Positions 57,890-64,000 of a stretch of DNA of 64,000 nt are shown here, one piece after another. The notes beneath the pieces are model-generated. The model did no database searches and was not told the DNA's origin. It saw only the letters and a list, made by a program, of their open reading frames with translations. Each line of letters begins with the position of its first letter. Positions within the stretch are counted from its first letter, which is position 1. Made by a program: the position numbers and the translations under genes. The stretch is from Variovorax sp. OK212 (GTDB taxonomy: Bacteria > Pseudomonadota > Gammaproteobacteria > Burkholderiales > Burkholderiaceae_C): positions 1,092,082 through 1,156,081 of the forward strand of contig NZ_FOLP01000001.1 in the NCBI RefSeq assembly GCF_900112425.1. The letters are read 5' to 3'.

Positions 57890-58972
57890 ATGGATCGTCG
57901 TTCCCTCATCAAAAACGCCGGCATCGCCGGCGTTTTGGCCGCTGGCATCGCGCCGGCCGTTCACGCGCAAGCCGCGATTCGCTGGCGCCTCGCGTCGAGC
58001 TTTCCCCGTTCCCTCGACACCATCTTCGGCAGCGCCGAGATGCTCTCGAAGACGGTCAAGGCGCTGTCGGGCGGCAAGTTCGAGATCTCGGTCCACCCCG
58101 CGGGTGAACTGATGCCCGCGTTCGGCGTGGTCGATGCCCTGCAGGCCGACACGCTCGAAATGGCGCAGACCGCGGCCTACTACTTCACCGGCAAGGACCC
58201 GATCTTCGCCTTCAGCTGCGCAGTGCCCTTCGGCCTGACCGCGCGCCAGACCGATTCCTGGAAGGACTACGGCAACGGCCGCAAGCTGCTCGACGCCTTC
58301 TTCGCGCAGTACAACTTCCGCACCGCCAGCGCCGGCAACACCGGCACGCAGATGGGTGGCTGGTACCGCAAGGAGATCAAGACGGTCGAAGACCTGAAGG
58401 GCCTGAAGATGCGCATGGGCGGCGGCGTGTTCGGCGAGGCCATGGCCAAGCTGGGCGTGGTGTCGCAGAACATGCCCGCGGGCGACGTGTACCAGGCGCT
58501 CGAAAAGGGCACGCTGGACGCCGCCGAGTTCGTCGGCCCCTACGACGACGAGAAGCTGGGCTTCAACAAGGTCGCCCCGTACTACTACTACCCCGGCTGG
58601 TGGGAAGGCGGCGCCGACCTCGAGTTCTTCATCAACAACAAGGCATTCGCCAAGCTGTCGGACGAGAACAAGGCCATCCTGGACGCAGCGACCAAGGTTG
58701 CCGCGCGCGACATGATCGCCAAGTACGACGCCTACAACCCCGTCGCGCTCAAGCGCCTCGTGGCTGCCAAGACCCAGCTGAAGCCGTTCCCCAAGGCCGT
58801 CATGGACGCGGGCTTCAAGGCCTCGATGGAAGTGTTCGCCGAGCACGAAGCCAAGTCGCCCGACTTCAAGAAGATCCACCAGGACATGCGCGCATTCCAG
58901 CGCGACCAGATCCTGTGGAACCGCTTCTCGGAATACCCGTTCAACCAGTACATGAACACGGTCAAGATCTGA
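57890..58972 (+). CDS. TRAP transporter substrate-binding protein, Tat-exported
   Basis: 360 residues. The N-terminus MDRRSLIKNAGIAGVLAAG carries a twin-arginine motif at 3-4 followed by a hydrophobic helix, so export is likely by Tat. The DctP domain contains WRLASSFPRSLDTIFGSAEM and KIKTVEDLKGLKMRMGGG-like segments and a conserved GADLEFFINNKAF. Similar Tat-exported proteins such as TakP bind alpha-keto acids. Its permeases are the convergent minus-strand genes at 59113-61622. Confidence 0.9.
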   Translation: MDRRSLIKNAGIAGVLAAGIAPAVHAQAAIRWRLASSFPRSLDTIFGSAEMLSKTVKALSGGKFEISVHPAGELMPAFGVVDALQADTLEMAQTAAYYFTGKDPIFAFSCAVPFGLTARQTDSWKDYGNGRKLLDAFFAQYNFRTASAGNTGTQMGGWYRKEIKTVEDLKGLKMRMGGGVFGEAMAKLGVVSQNMPAGDVYQALEKGTLDAAEFVGPYDDEKLGFNKVAPYYYYPGWWEGGADLEFFINNKAFAKLSDENKAILDAATKVAARDMIAKYDAYNPVALKRLVAAKTQLKPFPKAVMDAGFKASMEVFAEHEAKSPDFKKIHQDMRAFQRDQILWNRFSEYPFNQYMNTVKI

Positions 58973-59011
58973 GGACCCGCTGGCCGGGCCGTTCGCGGCC
59001 AGCCAGCCAGC

Positions 59012-59048
59012 AAAAAGGCCGGACTGCTTTCGCAGTCCGGCCTTTTTT
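59012..59048. terminator. Perfect bidirectional terminator
   Basis: AAAAAGGCCGGACTGC and GCAGTCCGGCCTTTTTT form a perfect stem of 11-12 GC-rich pairs with TTTC loop and A/T runs on both sides. It separates the convergent TRAP binding-protein and permease genes. Confidence 0.93.
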
Positions 59049-59112
59049 CATGGGGCTTCGCGGAGCTCGGTGAACCCCGGTCTGGTTGCCCCAGGTCTGG
59101 TTGCGCGCCGCC

Positions 59113-60960
59113 TCAGGGCTTCTGCGGCTTCAGCGCGTCCTGCATGGCCTTCATGGGGTCGCTCTCGGTGCTCTCGGCCGGCGGCTCCGGCGTGGCGGGG
59201 GCGGCCGGTGCCGCACCGGCACCAGCACCAGCACCAGGGACGGTCGGCTCGACCGCCGGCGCGGCTTCTTCCGGCGTGCCGTACGGGTCGGTGGGCGTGG
59301 CGTCGCCTTCGGGCTTCAGGCTGTCGCGCATCTGCGCGCCGATGTCGTCCAGGTTGACCTTGATCTCCTTGTCGAGCGCGCCCGTCACGATCTGCGGGAA
59401 GGCGATGAGCACGCCCACCATGGTGAGCTGGATCAGCACGAACGGGATCGCGCCCTTGTAGATCTGCATCGTCGTCACCGGCTCCATGACCTTCTGGGTC
59501 ACGCGGTCCACGTACTGCTTCTCGGGCGCGACGGAGCGCAGGAAGAACAGCGCGAAGCCGAACGGCGGGTGCATGAACGAGGTCTGCATGTTCACCGCGA
59601 GCAGCACGCCGAACCAGATCAGGTCGATGCCCAGCTTGTGCGCCACCGGCGCCAGCAGCGGCACCACGATGAACGACAGCTCGAAGTAGTCCAGGAAGAA
59701 CGCCAGGAAGAACACCAGCACGTTCACCGCGATCAGGAAGCCCACCGGGCCGCCGGGCAGCGACGACAGCAGGTGCTCGACCCAGATCGGGCCGTCGGCC
59801 GCCTGGAACACCAGGCTGAACACGGTGGCGCCGATCAGGATGAACATCACGAAGCTCGAAAGACGCGTGGTCGAGGCCAGCGCCTGCTTGAGCAGCGAGA
59901 AGCTCATGCGCCGGCGCACCCAGGCCATGACCAGCGCGCCCATGGCGCCCATGGCGCCGCCTTCGGTGGGCGTGGCCACGCCCAGGAAGATGGTGCCCAG
60001 CACCAGGAAGATCAGCAGCAGCGGCGGGATCAGCACGAAGGTGACCCGTTCGGCCAGCCGCGACAGCAGGTTGAGCTTCAGGCCCTTGTTGACCAGCGCG
60101 ATCACCAGTGCCACGAAGACGCCGCCGCACATGGCGACCACCACCTTCTCGTCGGTGGCCACGGAGGTCACTTCGTGACCCTGGAACCAGCTGTGCACCG
60201 CCGCCATGTTGCGCGCCAGCCAGACCGCCACCACGGCCGACAGGGCGGTGAGGCCCACCAGCGACGCGTAGCCGCCGCTGCCGTTGGGCTGGCGGAAGGT
60301 GCGCGCCTCGGGCGGCAGCGCCGGCACTTGCGCCGGCCTGAAGATCGCCAGGAACACCACGTACAGCACGTACAGGCCCATCAGCATGAAGCCGGGCAGG
60401 AAGGCGCCCTTGTACATGTCGCCGACGCTCTTGCCGAGCTGGTCGGCCATGATGATCAGCACCAGCGAGGGCGGGATGATCTGCGCCAGCGTGCCGGACG
60501 CCGCGATGACGCCGCTGGACAGCCGGCGGTCGTAGCCGTAGCGCAGCATGATGGGCAGCGAGATCAGGCCCATCGAGATGACCGAGGCCGCCACCACGCC
60601 GGTGGTGGCCGCCAGCAGCGCGCCGACGAAGATCACCGCCAGCGCCAGGCCGCCGCGCATCGGGCCGAACACCTGGCCGACCGTGTCGAGCAGGTCCTCG
60701 GCCATGCCGCTTCGCTCGAGGATCAGCCCCATGAGCGTGAAGAAGGGCACCGCCAGCAGCGTGTCGTTGGCCATGATGCCGATCAGCCGCTGGGGCAGCC
60801 AGGCCATCACCGACGACTGGAACACGCCGAGCTCGATGCCGACGAAACCGAAGAACAGGCCGCAGGCCCCGAGGCTGAATGCCACCGGGAAGCCCAGCAG
60901 CAGGAAGCAGATCAGCCCCGCGAACATGATCGGGGCGAAGTTGGCAACAATGAATTCCAT
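59113..60960 (-). CDS. TRAP transporter large permease (DctM family)
   Basis: 615 residues, longer than the usual 430. About 12 or more helices span residues 5-515, beginning PIMFAGLICFLLLGFPVAFSL and including GVVAASVISMGLISLPIML and YFELSFIVVPLLAPV. A charged Ala/Pro-rich C-terminal extension (about 515-615, PTVPGAGAGAGAAPAAP) lacks homology to the transporter core. It provides the sodium-coupled translocation path for the TRAP system. It is 23 bases downstream of the small permease. Confidence 0.9.
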   Translation of the reverse strand: MEFIVANFAPIMFAGLICFLLLGFPVAFSLGACGLFFGFVGIELGVFQSSVMAWLPQRLIGIMANDTLLAVPFFTLMGLILERSGMAEDLLDTVGQVFGPMRGGLALAVIFVGALLAATTGVVAASVISMGLISLPIMLRYGYDRRLSSGVIAASGTLAQIIPPSLVLIIMADQLGKSVGDMYKGAFLPGFMLMGLYVLYVVFLAIFRPAQVPALPPEARTFRQPNGSGGYASLVGLTALSAVVAVWLARNMAAVHSWFQGHEVTSVATDEKVVVAMCGGVFVALVIALVNKGLKLNLLSRLAERVTFVLIPPLLLIFLVLGTIFLGVATPTEGGAMGAMGALVMAWVRRRMSFSLLKQALASTTRLSSFVMFILIGATVFSLVFQAADGPIWVEHLLSSLPGGPVGFLIAVNVLVFFLAFFLDYFELSFIVVPLLAPVAHKLGIDLIWFGVLLAVNMQTSFMHPPFGFALFFLRSVAPEKQYVDRVTQKVMEPVTTMQIYKGAIPFVLIQLTMVGVLIAFPQIVTGALDKEIKVNLDDIGAQMRDSLKPEGDATPTDPYGTPEEAAPAVEPTVPGAGAGAGAAPAAPATPEPPAESTESDPMKAMQDALKPQKP

Positions 60961-60983
60961 GGTGTGTGTGTCTGCTCGGCCGT

Positions 60984-61622
60984 TCAGTGTTGCGGCTTGG
61001 CGGCCACGGGGGACGTGCCGGGCGCGGCCTTGGCGGCGTCCGCCTCGGCCTGTAGGCGCAGGGCTTCGATGAGTTCGGCCTCGGCCGTCTTGTCGGTCAG
61101 GCGGCCCATGGGGTCGGGGCCTTCACCGCGCAGGAACGCGATGCGCTTGATGAGTTCGGACCAGCCCTGCAGCAGCAGCAGCACGAAGCCCACCGGCAGC
61201 GCCGCCCACACGGGCCAGCGGATCAGCCCGCCCGAGTTGCCCGACATTTCGCCCGACTGGTACATCTGGATCACCACCGGCATCGACAGCCACAGCACCG
61301 TGATGCACAGCGGCGTCAGGAAGAAAGTGAAGCCGATGATGTCGATCCACACCTGCTTGCGCTTGGACAGGCGGCTGTTGAGCACGTCGATGCGCACGTG
61401 TTCGCGGTGCAGCAGCGTGAAGCCGGCGGCGATCAGGAACGACCACGCGAACAGGTACCACTGCACTTCGAGGAACGCGTTGGAGCTGGTGTTGAACACC
61501 TTGCGCACGATCGCGTTGAGGGCGCTGATCGCCGTGGCGGCCAGGATCAGCCAGATGGCGTATCTGCCCACCTGGGCATTGAGCCAGTCGATGGCCCGGG
61601 ACAGCTTGAGCAAGCCTTGCAT
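60984..61622 (-). CDS. TRAP transporter small permease (DctQ family)
   Basis: 212 residues from ATG 61622, preferred because GGAGATG lies upstream; longer upstream frames lack family similarity. It has four membrane helices (VGRYAIWLILAATAISALN and following), the HREHVRIDVL segment typical of DctQ, and a charged C-terminal tail of about 50 residues. It forms the membrane complex with the large permease downstream. Confidence 0.88.
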   Translation of the reverse strand: MQGLLKLSRAIDWLNAQVGRYAIWLILAATAISALNAIVRKVFNTSSNAFLEVQWYLFAWSFLIAAGFTLLHREHVRIDVLNSRLSKRKQVWIDIIGFTFFLTPLCITVLWLSMPVVIQMYQSGEMSGNSGGLIRWPVWAALPVGFVLLLLQGWSELIKRIAFLRGEGPDPMGRLTDKTAEAELIEALRLQAEADAAKAAPGTSPVAAKPQH

Positions 61623-61786
61623 TACATCTCCATTTTTGTATTGGATGCCCCCATATACGACGGCACCCGACGCACTGGCCTTGTGTGCCAGCGGGTCGGG
61701 TGCGTGAGGCGGGACGAATTCTATCGACGTAATGCAAAGTGTCTTTCGGGGCGTACCCGGGGGGCGCAGGGTGGCCATAATCCCCC

Positions 61787-63073
61787 ATGGCCCAGACACC
61801 GCGACCCCCTCCGGCTCCGGCCGTGGCGACGTCCCAATCGATCGACTCCCCCGACATCTGCCGGGCAGGCCGCGACCTGCTCTCGCTGGCGCTGATCGAT
61901 GCGCGCAACCACACCCTTCACCTGCTGTCGCTCTACGAGCAGGCCCTTGGCGAGCACATGCCGGTGGCCGCGGCGCCGGACGTCGTGCCGCCGATCTGGC
62001 TGGCCGGGCACATCGGCTGGTTTGCCGAGTGGTGGATCGGGCGCAACACGCAGCGCGCCTTCGGTGCCGACTGCCCGGTGCGTCCCACGCGGCTCGCGGC
62101 CATCGAGCCCGGCGCCGACGACTGGTGGGGCACCGTGCAGCTGCCCCAGGCGCTGCGCGGCATTCCGGACTTGCCCGACCTGGCGCAGACCAAGGCCTAC
62201 ATGCTCGACACGCTGGAGAGCACGCTCGAGCTGCTCGAGCACGCGGCCGAGACCGACGCGGGCCTGTACTTCTACCGCCTCGCGCTGTTCCACGAAGACC
62301 TGCGCGGCGAGCAGTTCGTGGTGATGGCGCAGACGCTGGGGCTGCCGCTGGGCGTCGAGCAGGCGCCCATCGCCGTCACGCGCGAGCCGCTGCTGCTGCC
62401 GGCCACGCGCTGGGAGCTGGGCATGCCCGAGAACGGCTTCGCCTTCTCGCAGGAGCGCGCGGCGCACCGGGTGGAAGTGCCCGAGTTCGAGATCGACGCG
62501 CAGCCCGTCACCTGGAACCAGTACATCGAGTTCGTCGACGACGGCGGCTACGACCGCGAGGAGCTGTGGCACGGCGACGGCTGGCGCTGGCTGGCCGCGC
62601 AGGTCGACGGGCGGCGCGGGCCGCGCCATGTCGAGCAGATCGGCGTGGGGCGCCATGGCACGGGCGGCTCGGTGCTGCAGCAGCGCTTCGGCGCGACCGT
62701 GCGCGCGGCCGGCCACCACAGCGCGGTGCACCTGAGCTGGTGGGAGGCCGACGCCTGGGCGCGCTGGGCCGGGCGGCGCATCGCGACCGAGGTCGAATGG
62801 GAAATCGCGGCGCACACGGCCGCGCGGCGCGGTTTCCGCTGGGCCGACGTGCACGAATGGACCGCGGGCACGCTGCAGCCCTGGCCGGGCTACCGGGCCG
62901 ACCCGTGGAGCGCGGGAACCGATTTCGATCCGGCCGCCGGCTTCGGGCGCGCGCGCGTGCTGCGCGGTGCGTCGTTCGCGACGCGGGCGCGGCTGCGTTC
63001 ACCGCGCCGCCGCGGCTTTGCGCTGCCGGGCCGGGACGACGGCTTCTTCGGCTTTCGCACCTGCGCGTTGTAG
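61787..63073 (+). CDS. EgtB/SenA-family protein (DinB_2 and FGE-sulfatase domains)
   Basis: 428 residues. The N-terminal DinB_2-like domain contains HTLHLLSLYEQAL and WLAGHIGWFAEWWIG (His75), then the expected iron-binding helix reads LALFHEDLRGEQF: His169 is present but the fourth residue after it is Arg173 where EgtB has His. The C-terminal FGE-sulfatase domain has VEVPEFEIDAQPVTWNQYIEF, LSWWEADAWARWAGRRIATEVEWE and a final DGFFGFRTC. Members make ergothioneine or selenoneine C-S/C-Se bonds. Variovorax is known for the sen system, but no senB or senC neighbour is visible. CATAAT lies six bases before the ATG, so the mRNA may be leaderless. Confidence 0.8.
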   Translation: MAQTPRPPPAPAVATSQSIDSPDICRAGRDLLSLALIDARNHTLHLLSLYEQALGEHMPVAAAPDVVPPIWLAGHIGWFAEWWIGRNTQRAFGADCPVRPTRLAAIEPGADDWWGTVQLPQALRGIPDLPDLAQTKAYMLDTLESTLELLEHAAETDAGLYFYRLALFHEDLRGEQFVVMAQTLGLPLGVEQAPIAVTREPLLLPATRWELGMPENGFAFSQERAAHRVEVPEFEIDAQPVTWNQYIEFVDDGGYDREELWHGDGWRWLAAQVDGRRGPRHVEQIGVGRHGTGGSVLQQRFGATVRAAGHHSAVHLSWWEADAWARWAGRRIATEVEWEIAAHTAARRGFRWADVHEWTAGTLQPWPGYRADPWSAGTDFDPAAGFGRARVLRGASFATRARLRSPRRRGFALPGRDDGFFGFRTCAL

Positions 63074-63132
63074 TCGCGCAGTAGTCGCGCTTTGATCGCG
63101 CTGTAGTCCTGCCCGGTTGCGCCCGGTCGAAC

Positions 63133-64000
63133 TCAGCGCTCGCCGCCCGCTTCCGACGACAGCGGCGGCGCCACTTCCTCCAGCGGCTTGCGCTCCGCGT
63201 CGGCCGCATAGCGCAAGGCCAGCAGCCCCGCGACGATGACCAGCACGGCGCCGATGCCGTAGCCCACCATCACCGCGCCGCGGCTGCCGGTCTCGATCAG
63301 CAGGCCGAACAGCAGCGGCGCCGCGAAGCCGCCCGCGCCCATGCCCACCGCATAGAAGATCGCGATGGCCATCGCGCGCATCTCCAGCGGGAACACCTCG
63401 CTCACCGTGAGGTAGGCCGAACTGGCCGCCGCCGAGGCCAGGAAGAACACCGCCGACCAGCACAGCGCCTGGCTGCGCGCGTCGAGCCAGCCCATCATGA
63501 AGGCCCAGCCCGTGAACGCCAGGCCGACGCCCGCGAGCACATAGGTCAGCGCGATCATCTTGCGCCGGCCCACGCTGTCGAACAGCGGGCCCAGCAGCAG
63601 CGGCCCCAGCACGTTGCCCAGCGCGAACGGAAAGATGTAGAGCGCCACGCTGGCCTCGGGCACGGCATAGAAGCGCGTGAGCACCAGCGCGTAGGTGAAG
63701 AAGATGGCGTTGTAGAAGAAGGCCTGCGACACCATCAGCGCCAGCGCGACCACGCTGCGCTGCCGGTAGCGTTGCAGCAGCACGCGCGCCACTTCGCGCA
63801 TCGACGGGCTGTGGGCGCGCGCGGCCGTGTAGTTCACATGGCCCTGCGGCGCGGGCAGCGGGCCGTGCTGCGCCTCGATCTCGGCTTCGATCTGGTCGAC
63901 GATGCGCTTGGCTTCATCGGCGCGGCCGTGCGCGATGAGCCAGCGCGGGCTCTCGGGCACGTCGCGCCGCACCAGCAAGATGGCCACCGCCAGCACCGCG
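63133..64000 (-). CDS. MFS transporter, C-terminal part (partial)
   Basis: The stop is at 63133 and the frame is open to the window edge, leaving about 288 residues. Helices 6-12 of a major-facilitator carrier are visible. The central loop has DVPESPRWLIAHGRADEA, the sugar-porter-family PESPRW motif, and the following FDSVGRRKM repeats the loop 8-9 signature. This suggests a sugar/acid symporter-like subfamily. The N-terminal half lies outside the window, so substrate cannot be judged. Confidence 0.9.
   Translation of the reverse strand, partial: AVLAVAILLVRRDVPESPRWLIAHGRADEAKRIVDQIEAEIEAQHGPLPAPQGHVNYTAARAHSPSMREVARVLLQRYRQRSVVALALMVSQAFFYNAIFFTYALVLTRFYAVPEASVALYIFPFALGNVLGPLLLGPLFDSVGRRKMIALTYVLAGVGLAFTGWAFMMGWLDARSQALCWSAVFFLASAAASSAYLTVSEVFPLEMRAMAIAIFYAVGMGAGGFAAPLLFGLLIETGSRGAVMVGYGIGAVLVIVAGLLALRYAADAERKPLEEVAPPLSSEAGGER

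Overview
The window is a GC-rich, densely coded stretch of bacterial chromosome. The gene families suggest a Comamonadaceae betaproteobacterium, most likely Variovorax or a close relative. The reasons are a BPSS1780-family membrane protein, a polA / DUF2782 / thrB neighbourhood, a SenA/EgtB-like protein, many amino-acid, TRAP and Opp transporters, and short GCTA...TAGC repeats of comamonad type. The genus is an inference from gene content. I see no integrase, transposase, prophage module or CRISPR array.

Region by region. 1-4344: the end of a branched-chain amino-acid ABC ATPase, then an acyl-CoA ligase, two SDR dehydrogenases, a MarR regulator and a hotdog thioesterase, together a CoA-thioester catabolic module. 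4375-7630: a small-gene and tRNA region with an HTH protein divergent from a short transcript that has an operator-like palindrome in its promoter, tRNA-Arg(ACG), small proteins, tRNA-His(GTG), an HNH nuclease and tRNA-Lys(CTT). 7770-10562: an SDR, tRNA-Ala(CGC), an arylformamidase-like hydrolase and guaC with an apparent leader terminator. 10769-13207: a UvrD/PcrA helicase. 13314-18709: a large DUF2339 membrane protein overlapping a DUF3999 protein.

18752-24047: a BPSS1780 membrane protein, homoserine kinase and a DUF2782 protein, divergent from polA. 24089-28565: a CPG2-like M20 peptidase, LysR, MocR, a carboxymuconolactone-decarboxylase-like protein and a truncated SMR transporter. 28575-31629: a D-amino-acid dehydrogenase divergent from an amino-acid-binding protein and an Asp/Glu racemase. 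31792-34668: a secreted dienelactone hydrolase-like protein, a ZIP metal transporter, an acidic small protein and a DUF6886 protein.

34694-45693 is the most coherent accessory system. Eight genes on the minus strand encode an FAD oxidase, an M81/MlrC peptidase, an Opp-type transporter (binding protein, two permeases, two ATPases) and an N-acyl-D-amino-acid deacylase. They diverge from an XRE-cupin regulator across three near-identical palindromes, so this looks like a regulated scheme for importing and degrading D-residue-containing peptides. 45727-53286 holds a very Gln-rich DUF3300 lipoprotein and an operon linking an EamA exporter, a sulfurtransferase, a ZrgA/DUF2796 protein, a MacB-like ABC pair and a DUF3299 protein, probably metal-related.

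53383-57776: a Rieske oxygenase divergent from xseB, ispA and dxs. 57890-61622: a Tat-exported TRAP binding protein convergent with its two permeases. 61787-63073: an EgtB/SenA-family enzyme in which one expected iron-ligand position reads Arg. 63133-64000: the C-terminal part of an MFS transporter cut by the window end.
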